Made by a program: the position numbers and the translations under genes. A stretch of DNA of 64,000 nt from assembly GCF_001679925.1 (NCBI RefSeq), contig NZ_LYUZ01000092.1, positions 811-64,810 of the forward strand, written 5' to 3'. The notes beneath the pieces are model-generated. The model saw only the letters and a program-made list of their open reading frames with translations, was not told the DNA's origin and ran no database searches. This document shows, in pieces, positions 34,308 to 44,818 of the stretch. This DNA comes from Leisingera sp. JC1. GTDB taxonomy: Bacteria; Pseudomonadota; Alphaproteobacteria; Rhodobacterales; Rhodobacteraceae. How positions within the stretch are numbered: the first letter of the stretch is position 1; every line of letters begins with the position of its first letter.

Positions 34308-37300
34308 TTACTGTTCGGGGACCAGAATTTCCCGCTTGCCCACATGGTTCGCAGCTGAAACGACACCCTCATCCTCCATCTGCTCGACCAGCCGGGCGGC
34401 CTTGTTGTAGCCGATCGCCAGCTTGCGCTGGATGTAGGAGGTGGAGCACTTGCGGTCCTTGATCACAATGGCAACCGCCGTGTCATAGAGAGCGTCCTCG
34501 GTGTCGGTATTGCCGCCACTGTTCAAACCTAGAACGGCGTCAATATTGTCAGCCTTGTCCTCATCCGGGCCGTCCAGCACACCGCCCACATAATCCGGCG
34601 GGCCGAATTGCTTCAGGTGGTTTACCACCTCTTCAACCTCTTCATCCGAACAGAACGGACCATGGCAGCGGGTGATCTTGGCGCCGCCCGCCATGTAGAG
34701 CATGTCGCCCATGCCAAGGAGCTGCTCTGCACCCATCTCGCCCAGGATGGTGCGACTGTCGACCTTGGAAGTCACCTGGAAGGAAATCCGGGTCGGGAAG
34801 TTGGCCTTGATGGTGCCGGTGATCACATCGACCGAGGGACGCTGGGTTGCCATGATCAAGTGAATGCCCGAAGCACGCGCCATCTGCGCCAAGCGCTGGA
34901 TGCAGGCTTCGATCTCCTTGCCTGCGACCATCATCAAATCCGCCATCTCATCAACGATCACAACGATGTAAGGCAGCGCCTTCGGTTCGAACTCTTCGGT
35001 CTCGAACACCGGTTCGCCGGTGTCGTCGTCAAAACCGGTCTGCACCGTGCGCGAGAACATCTCGCCCTTGGCCAGCGCTTCCTTCACACGGCCGTTGTAG
35101 CCGGCGATGTTGCGCACGCCCATCTTGGACATCTTGCGGTAGCGGTCCTCCATCTCGCCCACCACCCACTTGAGGGCAACGACCGCCTTCTTAGGGTCGG
35201 TCACAACGGGCGAGAGCAGATGCGGGATGCCGTCATAGACGGACAGTTCCAGCATCTTGGGGTCGATCATGATCAGGCGGCATTCGTCCGGTGTCAGCTT
35301 ATAAAGCAGCGACAGGATCATCGTGTTGATCGCCACCGACTTACCGGAACCAGTGGTACCCGCAATCAGCAGGTGGGGCATCTTAGCGAGGTTTGCCACC
35401 ATGGCATCACCGCCGATGTCCTTGCCCAGTGCCAGCGGCAGCGCGTGATTGCCGTCGCCGAAATCGCGTGATGACAGGATCTCGCGCAGCACAACCTTCT
35501 CCCGCCTCTCGTTCGGCAGTTCGATACCAATCACGGTGCGGCCCGGCACAGTGGAAACCCGTGCGGACAGCGCAGACATGGAACGGGCGATGTCATCCGC
35601 CAGACCGATCACGCGGGAGGCCTTGAGGCCCGGCGCAGGCTCAAGCTCATACATGGTGACAACAGGGCCAGGGCGGACCGAGACGATCTCACCTTTCACG
35701 CCATAGTCGTCCAGCACCGTCTCCAGCATCCGGGCGTTTTCTTCCAGCGCCTCATCGCTCAAGTGGTGGCGCTCAATGCTGACCGGGTTGGTCAGCAGGT
35801 TCAGCGGCGGCAGTTCAAAATCGCTTTGGCTGTCGTCAAAAGCCAGGTTCGGCTGGGCTTCGGCCTTGGCGCGTGCAGAAGGCTGTACCGGCTTTCGCAC
35901 CGTTTTTTCCACCACCGCCTTGCGCGGCTCTGCTACCGGCAGATCAACCGTCAGCCGTGGCCCCGGTGCCTTGGCTGCCTCGGAAGCCTCCTCAACGAAC
36001 ACCGCTGCATCAGGCCAGGTCTCGGCCGGCACATGGTCCGGAGTCAGCGTTTGGGGTGCATCACCAACCCCGCTGCTGCTGATTTCCGGCTGAACATTTG
36101 CATCCGGCGCCTGAGGGACAAATGCCCCTTCCTCAGGAGCCTGCCAGGACAGCGGCGGCTCTGCTCTCAGAGGTTGCGCGGGGTCATGGATCGAAGTCAG
36201 GGGAGGTTCAGCAGGCAAGCCGCTTTGGGCGGCTGCGGGATTAAAGATCAGCGGAGCCGGGCGCTGGCCGCGCCCCTTGGTCAGCGGCAGGTTCGGATCC
36301 AGCTCTGGCGGGGTATCAGCCGCTCGGCGAATTCTTACTGCATTGGCGATTTTCCTGGAAATGCGGTCTTCGCCGTCGACGCTTTCGCCTTCTGCCTCCT
36401 CTTCACCCTCAAAACCCGCCTCAGTGGCATAGGCGTTTTCCGAAGCGGCGGCAGAAGGCGCCGCACGGCGGATCAGGCTAGGCACACGCGACAGCAAGCC
36501 GCCCTTGGCCGGGGCTTCAGGCTCTTCTTCAAAGGCACCGGCTGAATAGGTTTCTTCCGGATAGTCCTCGAACATTTCAGGATCGGCTTCGTCACTGACA
36601 TAAGCGCCATCGTCATGCACGCGTTCTGCCCGCTCCCGGCGGTAGGTCATTGCAGCCTGCAGACCACTGGAAGCACCACGGCCAAGCAGGGCGGCCACTG
36701 CACCATATCCCAGAATGAGGCCAATCATCACCTTGTTCAGCCCCTTCTTCACCTCGGGCCAGGTGAAACCCAGCACCGCGCAGCCAAGCGCCAGCATGCC
36801 TGCCGCACTCAGCAGAGACATGATCTTAACCATAAAATGCAGCCCGACCGGCAACAGCGCCAGCAGCGCGCCCAGGAAGGTGTAGCCAACCATGCCGCCA
36901 AGGCCGAAATCATAGTTCTGCTGCCAGCTGGTGCTGGCGTTCAATGTCTCCATGTGCAGGGCTACCACAAGCAGCCATGGCACTGACAGCAAAAGCGGCC
37001 AGACCACGCGGTCCTCGCCCTTGTGCAGCACAAACCGCAGGCCCCAGACCGACAGGAACAGCGGCATTGCCCAGCTGGCCTTGCCAAACAGGGTTATCAG
37101 GATGAAAGAGACAGACGCGCCCGGGCGGCCCAGCCAGTTCTGCACCGGCGCGTCGGTGGACACCGTCCAGTTCGGGTCCTCTGGCGTGTAGGAACCGAGC
37201 ATGGCCGCAACCATCAGCCCCACCAGAATCAGAGCAATCCCGATCAGTTCCATGCCGCGCTTTTCAATGGCCGCCTGCATATTGCTGTCGAGCAGCGGAT

Positions 37301-37325
37301 CGCGGCTGCGGGTTTGAAATGCCAT
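34308..37325 (-). CDS. ftsK: DNA translocase FtsK
   Basis: 1005-residue septal DNA pump that clears the chromosome terminus and activates XerCD recombination. Residues about 25-210 hold the membrane helices. A Pro/Glu/Ala-rich linker runs to about 510. The motor follows with Walker A ([19 protein letters not shown]), Walker B ([15 protein letters not shown]) and [16 protein letters not shown]. The gamma winged-helix domain at the C-terminus ([25 protein letters not shown]) would read KOPS sequences. It is co-directional with the upstream aminotransferase and downstream lolA. Length and all domains are normal. Confidence 0.97.
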   Translation of the reverse strand: MAFQTRSRDPLLDSNMQAAIEKRGMELIGIALILVGLMVAAMLGSYTPEDPNWTVSTDAPVQNWLGRPGASVSFILITLFGKASWAMPLFLSVWGLRFVLHKGEDRVVWPLLLSVPWLLVVALHMETLNASTSWQQNYDFGLGGMVGYTFLGALLALLPVGLHFMVKIMSLLSAAGMLALGCAVLGFTWPEVKKGLNKVMIGLILGYGAVAALLGRGASSGLQAAMTYRRERAERVHDDGAYVSDEADPEMFEDYPEETYSAGAFEEEPEAPAKGGLLSRVPSLIRRAAPSAAASENAYATEAGFEGEEEAEGESVDGEDRISRKIANAVRIRRAADTPPELDPNLPLTKGRGQRPAPLIFNPAAAQSGLPAEPPLTSIHDPAQPLRAEPPLSWQAPEEGAFVPQAPDANVQPEISSSGVGDAPQTLTPDHVPAETWPDAAVFVEEASEAAKAPGPRLTVDLPVAEPRKAVVEKTVRKPVQPSARAKAEAQPNLAFDDSQSDFELPPLNLLTNPVSIERHHLSDEALEENARMLETVLDDYGVKGEIVSVRPGPVVTMYELEPAPGLKASRVIGLADDIARSMSALSARVSTVPGRTVIGIELPNERREKVVLREILSSRDFGDGNHALPLALGKDIGGDAMVANLAKMPHLLIAGTTGSGKSVAINTMILSLLYKLTPDECRLIMIDPKMLELSVYDGIPHLLSPVVTDPKKAVVALKWVVGEMEDRYRKMSKMGVRNIAGYNGRVKEALAKGEMFSRTVQTGFDDDTGEPVFETEEFEPKALPYIVVIVDEMADLMMVAGKEIEACIQRLAQMARASGIHLIMATQRPSVDVITGTIKANFPTRISFQVTSKVDSRTILGEMGAEQLLGMGDMLYMAGGAKITRCHGPFCSDEEVEEVVNHLKQFGPPDYVGGVLDGPDEDKADNIDAVLGLNSGGNTDTEDALYDTAVAIVIKDRKCSTSYIQRKLAIGYNKAARLVEQMEDEGVVSAANHVGKREILVPEQ

Positions 37326-37408
37326 GCCTACCTCAGTTCCGTTTCATTTACCCCTGCCCCGCTGTTCACCGCGGGGTCACAGGCCTGTCCGTTCTTGGTT
37401 TTGGCTGC

Positions 37409-37430
37409 GCGGCCCTCAGCCAAGGGCCGC
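37409..37430 (-). other. hairpin after the aminotransferase gene
   Basis: GCGGCCCT (37409-37416) and AGGGCCGC (37423-37430) form a perfect 8-bp stem with a 6-base loop, starting 10 bp after the aminotransferase stop. It has no T-run, so termination would be weak. Confidence 0.45.
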
Positions 37431-37440
37431 TCAGCAGAAT

Positions 37441-38619
37441 TCAGTAAAGACAGCCGCGCAGCGTGCTCAGCGCTTTGCGGGTGTCCTCAGCGGGGGCGAC
37501 CAGCGCCACCCGGATATACGTCTCGCCCGGGTTCTGGCCCGGCACGCCTTGCGCCAGATAGGCGCCGGGCAGCACCCGCACTCCGGTTTCCTTCCACAGC
37601 TTCAGCGCGGCCTGCTCGCCGTTGTCCACCGGAAGCCAAAGGAAGAAGCCCGCCTCGGGCGCCATGTAGCCATTGAGGCCGTCAAAGACCTCATCCGCAA
37701 TTTTGTATTTTTCCTGATAGAGCGCACGGTTCTCCGCCACATGCGCCTCATCCGCCCAGACCCTGGCGGCGGCGGCCTGCAAGGGACCCGGCAGCGGAGC
37801 CCCGGAATAAGCCCGCAGCTGCTTCACCCGCTTGATGGTTTCCGGCCCGCCTGCAATCAGCCCTGAGCGCAGCCCCGGCAGGTTCGAACGTTTCGAGAGC
37901 GAGTTGAACAGCACCACCCGTTCGGGGTCGGCACCCCGTTCCTGCGCAACGGTCAGCGCACCCACGGGGGCCTCATCGCGGTAGATTTCGGAGTAGCATT
38001 CATCCGCGAAGATGCGGAAATCGTATTTTTCCGCCAGCTCGATCAGCCGGGTCCAATAACCGCGCGAAGCCACAGCGCCCTGCGGATTGGCGGGTGAGCA
38101 GATGTAGGCGACCGCCGTACGGTTCAGAACATCCTCGGGCAGATTTTCGTAATCCGGCAAATGGCCGGTGGCGGCGGTTGCAGGCACGAACACAGGCTCT
38201 GCACCGACAGAAATCGTCGCCACCATATAGACTTGGTAAAAGGGGTTCGGGATCAGAACCACGGGTTTCTGACCGTTCTTCTGCTCCGGGCACAGTGCCA
38301 TCGCGGCGTTGTACAGCCCCTCGCGGGTGCCATTCAACGCCATGATCTGCGTCTCGGGGTCCGTGGTCACGCCATAGCGGCGATGGATCCATTCCGAAAT
38401 CGCACCGCGCAGCTCCGGCGTGCCGTCGTTGTTCGGGTACTGGTTAAACCCGGCGGCATTTTCGGCGATGACATCGGTGACCCAGGCCGGAAACGCATGT
38501 TTCGGCTCGCCAATGGTCATATGCACCACATCCCCGCCGGGGGTGTGATGGTCCAATAACGCCCGCAGGCGCGGAAACGCATAGGCTGGCAGGTTCGAAA
38601 ACCGCTCAGGAAAATCCAT
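37441..38619 (-). CDS. class I/II aminotransferase, DapC-like
   Basis: 392-residue PLP enzyme of fold type I. It starts MDFPERFSNLPAYAFPRLRALLD. It has HMTIGEPKHAFPAW, the ALNGTREGLYNAAMAL phosphate region, SPANPQGAVASRGYW with the PLP Asn, and SLSKRSNLPGLRSG with the Schiff-base Lys, ending in the Arg block TYIRVALV. The start at 38619 follows GAGG; 138 bp of open frame upstream overlap the amidase 3' end region and are not aminotransferase-like. Close relatives in alphaproteobacteria are annotated as succinyldiaminopimelate aminotransferase (lysine and peptidoglycan synthesis); that specificity is by homology only. Confidence 0.85.
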   Translation of the reverse strand: MDFPERFSNLPAYAFPRLRALLDHHTPGGDVVHMTIGEPKHAFPAWVTDVIAENAAGFNQYPNNDGTPELRGAISEWIHRRYGVTTDPETQIMALNGTREGLYNAAMALCPEQKNGQKPVVLIPNPFYQVYMVATISVGAEPVFVPATAATGHLPDYENLPEDVLNRTAVAYICSPANPQGAVASRGYWTRLIELAEKYDFRIFADECYSEIYRDEAPVGALTVAQERGADPERVVLFNSLSKRSNLPGLRSGLIAGGPETIKRVKQLRAYSGAPLPGPLQAAAARVWADEAHVAENRALYQEKYKIADEVFDGLNGYMAPEAGFFLWLPVDNGEQAALKLWKETGVRVLPGAYLAQGVPGQNPGETYIRVALVAPAEDTRKALSTLRGCLY

Positions 38620-38728
38620 ATCTTGTGCCTCGGTCACGGGATCATTGGCGCCCCGTTTGCGCCTCAGATTACAGGGGGCGGGCGGACGCGTCCACCCGGT
38701 GATGAGGCCGTTGGGCCGAATGTGGCTT

Positions 38729-40060
38729 TCAGGCCAAGGCACACTCGATCGCGGCACCGGTGCGCAGCAGCGCCTCTTCGCAGTCCGGCTGTCCGAGCAC
38801 CTGAAGCCCGCAGCTTGGGATGCCGGTGGGCAACGACAGGCCGCACAGCCCCATCAGGTTGCCGATCCGGGTGTTGCGCAGCGCCATCAGGTTGGAACGG
38901 ACGTAATAGTCGTGGTCGCTCTGCAGCCGCTCTAGGTTGGGCGGCAGGATCGGCGAGACAGGGCTGAGTACCGCTTCAAACCCGGCCACCGCCTGATCCC
39001 AGGCCATCCGGCATTGCTCCAGCTTGGCCCATGCCGCGACATAATCCGCTCCGCTGAACTGCGCGCCGGAGTGGAAGCGTTCCAGAATCTCAGCATACAT
39101 CAGCTGCGGAGATGCCTCGATCACTTCTTTCCACAGGCCATAGGCCTCAGTCGTGTAGAGAATAGGGCTCAGGCCCATCGCTTCGTCGAGCGCAGGCACT
39201 TCAAGCGGCACGATCTCTGCGCCGGCGTCTTTCAGCCTCTGCAGCGTTTCACGGTGGGCAGTGGCAACTTTAGGATCGAGATCGTCCTGCGCCACATTCT
39301 GGAGATCGGCAAACCGGCAGCCCTTTAAGGATCCGGGGCTACGCAGGTCGGGGCCTGCAGTCCCTTCCAGCACGCCCAGCAACAGCCCGGCATCTTCCAC
39401 CGACCGGGCCAGCGGGCCGACAGTGTCGAACTTCAGGCACAGGGGCACGACGCCCTCCAGCGTGATCCGGCCAGAGGTTGTCTTGAGTCCAACAAGATCA
39501 TTCCAAGCCGAAGGAATACGTACCGAACCGCCCGTGTCAGAGCCGATTCCGCCGACTGCCAGCCCGTAGGCCACAGAGGCAGCCGCGCCGGAGGACGACC
39601 CGCCCGGAGCGGCGTCCTGATCGTTCACGCAGGGCGGTGTTTCCTTGACCGGGTTGAAGCCAAGGCCGGAGAATGCCAGCTCGCTCATGTGGGTTTTGCC
39701 GAGGCAGACCGTGCCCATAAGCGTTGCATTGGACAGCACGGCGGCATCCTGATCCGGCACCCGCCCCTTGAGCAGGTCCGAACCGGATTCGGTTGCGGTG
39801 CCGGCGCTGTCGAACAGGTCCTTCCAGCTGATCGGCACCCCATCCAAGAGCGAGCAGCGCAAGCCCAAACCGGCGCGCTGCTCAGCCGCTTCCGCCTCCG
39901 CCAGCGCACGGTCGTGGGTGACTTGGGTGTAAATCCGGTCTTTCAGGGGATGCGCGTCGATGGCGTCCAGATAGCGGCGGGTCAGCGCCACCGGGCCGAT
40001 TTCACCCGCCTCAATCCCTCGTCCCAGATCGGCGGCCCTCATCGTCAGCCAGTCTTGCAT
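38729..40060 (-). CDS. amidase signature family protein
   Basis: 443-residue amidase with the Ser-cisSer-Lys triad: Lys in VPISWKDLFDS, cis-Ser in GGSSSGAAASVAYGLA, and nucleophilic Ser in IGSDTGGSVRIPSAW. Family members hydrolyse small amides, or form the GatA subunit; with no gatB or gatC nearby and only the core fold, this is more likely a stand-alone amidase. The start at 40060 (MQDWLTMRAADLGRGI) has GGGGAG upstream; a much longer frame to 40471 is antisense to the hydroxylase gene and was discarded. The substrate is unknown. It is encoded upstream of the DapC-like gene. Confidence 0.9.
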   Translation of the reverse strand: MQDWLTMRAADLGRGIEAGEIGPVALTRRYLDAIDAHPLKDRIYTQVTHDRALAEAEAAEQRAGLGLRCSLLDGVPISWKDLFDSAGTATESGSDLLKGRVPDQDAAVLSNATLMGTVCLGKTHMSELAFSGLGFNPVKETPPCVNDQDAAPGGSSSGAAASVAYGLAVGGIGSDTGGSVRIPSAWNDLVGLKTTSGRITLEGVVPLCLKFDTVGPLARSVEDAGLLLGVLEGTAGPDLRSPGSLKGCRFADLQNVAQDDLDPKVATAHRETLQRLKDAGAEIVPLEVPALDEAMGLSPILYTTEAYGLWKEVIEASPQLMYAEILERFHSGAQFSGADYVAAWAKLEQCRMAWDQAVAGFEAVLSPVSPILPPNLERLQSDHDYYVRSNLMALRNTRIGNLMGLCGLSLPTGIPSCGLQVLGQPDCEEALLRTGAAIECALA

Positions 40061-40171
40061 AAGCCCGTCTCCCCTTAAGCAGTTGCCGGAGACGGTAGCG
40101 GCACCAGGACGCAGGCACAATCCCGCGCTTCCCGCATGGACAATCCCGCCAGCAGGCGCATATTGCGGGGC

Positions 40172-41398
40172 ATGAAAAATGCGTCCGATATCCTGATCGT
40201 GGGCGGCGGGCTGAACGGTCCCGCACTGGCCCTGGCCCTGGCACAGACCGGCCATAGCGTCACCGTGGTCGACTCGCTGACCCCGGACAAACTGGCTGAT
40301 GAAGGCTTCGACGGCCGAGGCTACGCGCTGGCGCTCGCCTCGCAGCGGCTGCTGCAGCAGACCGGCGTCTGGCAGCATGCCGGGGACAACGCGCAACCCA
40401 TGCTGGAGATCAAGGTGACCGACGGCCACGCGGGCCACGGACCGTCGCCGTTTTTCATCCACTTCGACCACGCGGAGCTGGAAGAAGGCCCGATGGGATA
40501 TATGGTCGAAGACCGCTTCCTTCGCCGCGCCTTTCTGCAGGCCATGGAGGAAGCGCCCGGGATTACCCTAGTGTCCGGACGCACCGTGACCGCACAGGCA
40601 CCGGATCAGACCGGTGTGACAGTCACGCTGGATGACGGCGGGGAGCTGCGCGGCCAGGTTCTGGTCGGCTCCGACGGGCGCCGCAGCGGTACTGCGCAGC
40701 GGGCGGGGATCAAACGCACAGGTTGGGACTATGGCCAGACTGCGCTGGTCTGCGCCATCGACCATGAAAAGCCGCACCACGGCATTGCCCATCAGTTCTT
40801 CATGCCGCCAGGACCGCTGGCGATCCTGCCGCTGCCGGGCAACCGGTCGTCGATTGTGTGGAGCGAACGGACCGAAACCGCCAAGGCGATCCACGCACTG
40901 GATGACGCAGACTACATCCAGGCGCTGCGGCCCCGGTTCGGCGATTTCCTGGGGGAAATTTCCCTGGCAGGAAAACGTTTCACCTACCCGTTGAATCTGA
41001 CCATCGCTAACAGTTTCATCGGCGACCGGATGGCGCTGATCGGCGATGCCGCTCACGGCATGCACCCGATTGCCGGTCAGGGCCTGAACGCGGGTCTGCG
41101 CGATGTGGGCGCGCTGGCAGAGGTGATCACCGAGGCCACCCGGCGGGGCGAGGACATCGGATCCTCCCTGGTGATGGAGCGTTATCAGCAATGGCGCCGT
41201 TTCGACACCGCGTCGCTTGCGGCGGCGACTGACGTGTTCAACCGGCTGTTCTCCAACGACAACCCGCTGCTGCGGCTGGGCCGGGACATCGGCATGGGAC
41301 TTGCGGGCGCCGTCCCCGGCCTGCGCCGCGGTTTCGTGCGCGAGGCGGCAGGCCTGACCGGCGATCTGCCGCGGCTGCTGAAAGGGCAAGCGATTTAA
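40172..41398 (+). CDS. UbiH/UbiF/VisC-family FAD-dependent hydroxylase
   Basis: 408-residue flavoprotein monooxygenase of ubiquinone biosynthesis. Motifs in order: the Rossmann fingerprint LIVGGGLNGPALALALAQTG, the DG motif [17 protein letters not shown], and the second FAD motif IGDAAHGMHPIAGQGLNAGLRD, which marks the UbiH/Coq6 family. It adds a hydroxyl group to the quinone ring with O2 and NADPH. Start at 40172 chosen because MKNASDILIVGGG matches the family; an ATG at 40136 has no Shine-Dalgarno. It is divergent from the amidase. Which ring position is hydroxylated cannot be told, so no symbol is given. Confidence 0.92.
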   Translation: MKNASDILIVGGGLNGPALALALAQTGHSVTVVDSLTPDKLADEGFDGRGYALALASQRLLQQTGVWQHAGDNAQPMLEIKVTDGHAGHGPSPFFIHFDHAELEEGPMGYMVEDRFLRRAFLQAMEEAPGITLVSGRTVTAQAPDQTGVTVTLDDGGELRGQVLVGSDGRRSGTAQRAGIKRTGWDYGQTALVCAIDHEKPHHGIAHQFFMPPGPLAILPLPGNRSSIVWSERTETAKAIHALDDADYIQALRPRFGDFLGEISLAGKRFTYPLNLTIANSFIGDRMALIGDAAHGMHPIAGQGLNAGLRDVGALAEVITEATRRGEDIGSSLVMERYQQWRRFDTASLAAATDVFNRLFSNDNPLLRLGRDIGMGLAGAVPGLRRGFVREAAGLTGDLPRLLKGQAI

Positions 41399-41423
41399 TA
41401 TTGGGCAGACGCCGCCCGCCGGA

Positions 41424-41612
41424 TTAGTCCAGCTCGCGCGCCTCATCCACCAGCATCACCGGGATGCCGTTGCGGATCGGGAAGGCCAGATTGGCCGCAC
41501 GCGAAACCAATTCCTGCGCCTGGGCGTCGTATTCCAGCACCGCCTGGGTCAACGGGCAGACCAGTGCTTCCAGCATCCGCCGGTCAAAGGCTGGCGCCTG
41601 TGTCTCGGTCAT
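41424..41612 (-). CDS. Trm112-family protein
   Basis: 62-residue small protein of the Trm112/YcaR family ([16 protein letters not shown], then [21 protein letters not shown]). Eukaryotic Trm112 activates several methyltransferases; the bacterial role is poorly known. Only one Cys of the zinc-finger type remains (CPLT), as in many bacterial members. Its start overlaps the preceding LON-domain gene by ATGA, so the two are coupled. A firm family match despite its size. Confidence 0.88.
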   Translation of the reverse strand: MTETQAPAFDRRMLEALVCPLTQAVLEYDAQAQELVSRAANLAFPIRNGIPVMLVDEARELD

Positions 41613-42253
41613 TGCAGGGTTTCCTCCTGAGAGCCGCCGCGCAGGGCAAACTCAATCAAAGTGACAAGCGTTTCCCGCCTTGTGGCAAGGCAAGGCGCCT
41701 CGAGCAAGGCCTGTTTGTCCTCGGGATCGAATTCGAGCAGCATCGCTAGCGAATTGATCAGCAATTCGTCATCCGCATCCTTCAGCGCCTCCCAGTCGGT
41801 CGACAGGTTCCGGGCGGAAAAGAAACGGTCAAGGAGATCCAGGAAGGAAGGGCGGTCCAGGGATTCATCCGCCTCGCAGCGCCCCAGATCCCTGTCAAAC
41901 CCAGCCCAGCTGACATCACAGCGCCGGTAAGGTGTGAACCCGTTTGTCTCACGGGTGATCCTGAACCGGGAGACCCCCGACAGAGTGACAAGGTAGCGGC
42001 CGTCTTCTGTTTCAGAGAACTGCGTCACCCGGCCGGCGCAGCCGATGCTGTGGAGTTCCTCTCCATTGCCGTGCGGAGGAGGGCACGGCTGCACCATACC
42101 GATCAGCCGTTGCCGCGTTTTCAGCGTATCTTCAAGCATTTGCAGGTATCGCGGCTCAAAGATGTGCAAGGGCAGGCGGGACCGGGGCAGCAGAAGCGCC
42201 CCTGGCAAGGGAAACACGGCGATTGTGTCCGGCAAATCGGCAGGCTGGATCAT
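41609..42253 (-). CDS. LON N-terminal (substrate-binding) domain protein
   Basis: 214-residue protein made only of the LON_substr_bdg domain: [34 protein letters not shown], then [30 protein letters not shown]. There is no ATPase or protease part, as usual for this stand-alone family (PUA-like fold). Biochemical role unknown; a substrate-recognition role is often assumed. It lies 28 bp after cnoX and is coupled to the Trm112 gene by a four-base overlap. These three genes form a probable operon. Confidence 0.9.
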   Translation of the reverse strand: MIQPADLPDTIAVFPLPGALLLPRSRLPLHIFEPRYLQMLEDTLKTRQRLIGMVQPCPPPHGNGEELHSIGCAGRVTQFSETEDGRYLVTLSGVSRFRITRETNGFTPYRRCDVSWAGFDRDLGRCEADESLDRPSFLDLLDRFFSARNLSTDWEALKDADDELLINSLAMLLEFDPEDKQALLEAPCLATRRETLVTLIEFALRGGSQEETLQ

Positions 42254-42280
42254 GGGACAGAGTGTAGTGCTGCCCCGGTC

Positions 42281-43207
42281 TTAGGCAAATATCATCGAGC
42301 TGAGTTTTCGGCGCCCGTTCAGCACCACCGGGTCATTCGGTTTGAGTGCATCGAAGATTGTAAACAGCTGAGTCTTGGCGGCGCCGTCATTCCACTCGCG
42401 GTCTCGGCGGAACAGCTCCAGCAGCTCCGTCACCGCTGCCTCTGCATCGCCAGCCGCATGCAGCGCCTGTGCCAGGTCGAAACGGGCTTGGTGGTCTTCC
42501 GGACTGGCGTCCACCGCAGCACGCAGTTCTGCCACCGGACCAGCATTCTCTGCTTGCCGCGCCAGCTCGATCTGCGCGTGAGCCGCCTCAATCTCAGCCG
42601 CGCCGGATATCTCTGCAGGCGCGCCGTTCAGAACCGCTTCGGCCTGATCCATATCACCCAGGGCGATATGGGCGCGAGCAAGACCGCCATAGGCAGCAGC
42701 ATTCTTATCATCTTCACCGAGGATCGCCGCAAAGGTCTGGGCCGCATCTGCGACCGCGCCTTCAGCCAGCATCTGCTCCGCTGCTTCCAGCGCCTCTCCC
42801 AGGCCGCCGTCGGCAGTGCCGCCTGCGGCCTCGATCACCTTTTTCACAAAGGCATCGATTTCGGACGCAGGCAGCGCACCCTGGAACATGTCGACCGGAC
42901 GCCCCTGCACGAATGCCACCACGGTCGGGATCGACTGCAGCGGCAGGCCCTGCTGTGCCAGGGCCTGTGCCAGGCGCTGGTTCTCATCCACGTTGATCTT
43001 GGCCATGGTGGCCGCGCCCTTGGCTTTGGTAACAGCAGCCTCCAGCATCGGGCCGAGGGTCTTGCACGGGCCGCACCAGGGGGCCCAGAAATCCACGATC
43101 ACGGGCGCCTGCATGGAAGCATCCACGACATCCTGCATAAAGGTGGCTTCGGTCACGTCTTTGATCAGGTCATCCGCCGGTGCGGCGCTGCCAAGAATTT
43201 CACTCAT
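42281..43207 (-). CDS. cnoX: thioredoxin-fold co-chaperone CnoX (YbbN)
   Basis: 308-residue protein. Residues about 15-120 form a thioredoxin domain with the active site WAPWCGPCK (Cys45, Cys48). Residues about 130-290 hold TPR-like helices. CnoX protects proteins from oxidative aggregation and hands them to GroEL. E. coli CnoX lacks the second active-site Cys, but alphaproteobacterial members such as this one keep CGPC and are redox active. The start at 43207 has GGAGAAC; 156 bp of upstream open frame overlap the divergent gene. First gene of cnoX-LON-trm112. Confidence 0.92.
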   Translation of the reverse strand: MSEILGSAAPADDLIKDVTEATFMQDVVDASMQAPVIVDFWAPWCGPCKTLGPMLEAAVTKAKGAATMAKINVDENQRLAQALAQQGLPLQSIPTVVAFVQGRPVDMFQGALPASEIDAFVKKVIEAAGGTADGGLGEALEAAEQMLAEGAVADAAQTFAAILGEDDKNAAAYGGLARAHIALGDMDQAEAVLNGAPAEISGAAEIEAAHAQIELARQAENAGPVAELRAAVDASPEDHQARFDLAQALHAAGDAEAAVTELLELFRRDREWNDGAAKTQLFTIFDALKPNDPVVLNGRRKLSSMIFA

Positions 43208-43281
43208 CAGATTGTTCTCCGCTAGGAACTTGCCCCCTATATGGAATCCTGCGCGCCGGAAACCAAGAGAGGAGTTTGCCA

Positions 43282-43803
43282 TTGGCACACCGCCGGTTCG
43301 ATCTGTTTGCTGCATCAGAGCGCCTGATGAAGATGGATGACGCCGCCTGGGCGCGGCATGCAAACCCGTGGAGCGTCTACAGCCGGATGTCGGTGCTGCC
43401 GCTCATGACCCTGGCCATCTGGTCGCGGATCTGGCTGGGCTGGTGTGCCCTGCTGCCGGTTATGCTGGTGCTGGCATGGATCTGGTGGAACCCGCGCGCC
43501 TTTGCCAGACCTGCCAGCACGGACAACTGGGCTTCCCGTGGCACCTTTGGCGAAAGGGTTTTTCTGAATCGGGAGCAGGTGCCTGTCCCGCACCATCACG
43601 TGACTTGGGCAAAAGGGCTGGCTTGGGTGTCAGGCATTGGTGTTATCCCCTGGGTTTACGGCCTGTGGGCATTGGACCCGGGTACCACCCTGGCCGGGCT
43701 GATCCTGATGATTGGCGGTAAACTGTGGTTCGTCGACCGGATGGCCTGGCTGTATCAAGACATGCAGGACAAACATCCTGACTATGCCCGTTGGCTGCGC
43801 TGA
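43282..43803 (+). CDS. DUF6653-like membrane protein
   Basis: 173-residue predicted inner-membrane protein of unknown function. It contains the conserved block MDDAAWARHANPWSVYSRM, two hydrophobic segments at about residues 45-75 (LPLMTLAIWSRIWLGWCALL) and two more at about 115-150, and a final FVDRMAWLYQDM. A TTG start at 43282 was chosen because GAGAGGAG lies 7 bp upstream and the frame further upstream runs into the divergent cnoX leader. An internal ATG (43327) lacks a good site. Function not known. Confidence 0.75.
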   Translation: MAHRRFDLFAASERLMKMDDAAWARHANPWSVYSRMSVLPLMTLAIWSRIWLGWCALLPVMLVLAWIWWNPRAFARPASTDNWASRGTFGERVFLNREQVPVPHHHVTWAKGLAWVSGIGVIPWVYGLWALDPGTTLAGLILMIGGKLWFVDRMAWLYQDMQDKHPDYARWLR

Positions 43804-43888
43804 CCCGGGCGGCTCCCGCCTTCGCTGAGGGCCCCGGCCTTGCCGGTTCCTCTGCGGCATTGGGCCCGGTGCCGCTCCCAATTGATTT

Positions 43889-43906
43889 GGGCATCTGAAG
43901 ATGCCC
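43889..43906. other. small hairpin between convergent genes
   Basis: GGGCATC (43889-43895) and GATGCCC (43900-43906) pair perfectly around TGAA. It lies between the convergent ends of the DUF6653-like gene and xthA and may take part in ending both transcripts, though no T-run is attached. Confidence 0.45.
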
Positions 43907-43935
43907 GGAAACAGGAGGGAGCGTTGCGCCGGAGA

Positions 43936-44724
43936 TTAAAGATCGAAAGTTGCAAAGACCGGCGCATGATCGCTGGGCTTCTCCCAGCCGCGCGCATCGC
44001 GCAGGATCTTGCTGGAGTGGGCAGCGTTCCTGATGTCTGGGGTCGCCCAGACATGGTCAAGCCGGCGCCCCTTGTCGGCCGCGTCCCAGTCTTTGGCCCG
44101 GTAGCTCCACCAGCTGTACAAACGGCCGTCAGGGATGTCGGAGCGGGTCACGTCTGACCATCCGCCTGCTTCCATCACCGCCCCGAAATGCTCCACTTCT
44201 ACCGGAGTATGGCTGACAACCTTCAGCAATTTCTTGTGATCCCAGACATCATCCTCTCGCGGGGCAATATTGAGGTCGCCAACCAAGATGGATTTTTCCG
44301 GCTTCTCGGCCCGGAACCAGTCGCGCATGTCCGTCAAGTAGTCCAGTTTCTGGCCGAATTTTTCGTTCTGCTCCCGGTCCGGCACATCGCCGCCCGCAGG
44401 CACATAGAAATTGTGGATCACAACCCCGTTCTCCAGCCGCCCTGCCACATGGCGCGCATGCCCAAGGCCGGCGAAATCCTTGTCACCGATATCCTCAATT
44501 GGCAGCCGCGACAGGATAGCCACTCCGTTGTAACCCTTCTGACCACGGGCAATCATATGCGTGTAACCCAGTGCCGTGAAGCCTTCCATCGGGATCTTGT
44601 CCACAGGGCTCTTGCATTCCTGCAGGCACAGCACATCCGGCCCTTCCTCCTGCAGCAGCTTCTGCACAATCGGCTCGCGCAAGCGGACAGAGTTGATGTT
44701 CCAAGTGGCAAGAGTAAATGGCAT
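43936..44724 (-). CDS. xthA: exodeoxyribonuclease III
   Basis: 262-residue AP endonuclease and 3'-5' exonuclease of base-excision repair. The metal-dependent EEP fold is complete: TLATWNINSVRLRE, CLQECKSPVDKIP (metal Glu), GYNGVAILSR, VHNFYVPAGG-type block, LVGDLNIAPREDDVWD and KGRRLDHVWAT, ending in KPSDHAPVFATF with catalytic Asp and His. GAGG lies 6 bp before the ATG at 44724; the longer frame to 44874 crosses the terminator of the neighbour. Single gene. Firm. Confidence 0.95.
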   Translation of the reverse strand: MPFTLATWNINSVRLREPIVQKLLQEEGPDVLCLQECKSPVDKIPMEGFTALGYTHMIARGQKGYNGVAILSRLPIEDIGDKDFAGLGHARHVAGRLENGVVIHNFYVPAGGDVPDREQNEKFGQKLDYLTDMRDWFRAEKPEKSILVGDLNIAPREDDVWDHKKLLKVVSHTPVEVEHFGAVMEAGGWSDVTRSDIPDGRLYSWWSYRAKDWDAADKGRRLDHVWATPDIRNAAHSSKILRDARGWEKPSDHAPVFATFDL

Positions 44725-44818
44725 CGCGCGCCTCGTGAAAAAATGCATATTTGGCGGCGATACTGCATGCGTGAGCCCGGAAGTGCCAGAGGCGTTTTCC
44801 GGCCAAGCAGTCAAGCGC

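Noticed and set aside
40061-40471. Extension of the amidase frame by 137 residues upstream
   Set aside because: It is antisense to the hydroxylase gene, and a family-typical start with a Shine-Dalgarno exists at 40060.
44732-44745. CTCGTGAAA half site before xthA, like the XRE/cupin operator half site
   Set aside because: Single half site with no inverted partner; it overlaps the xthA leader and is likely chance.
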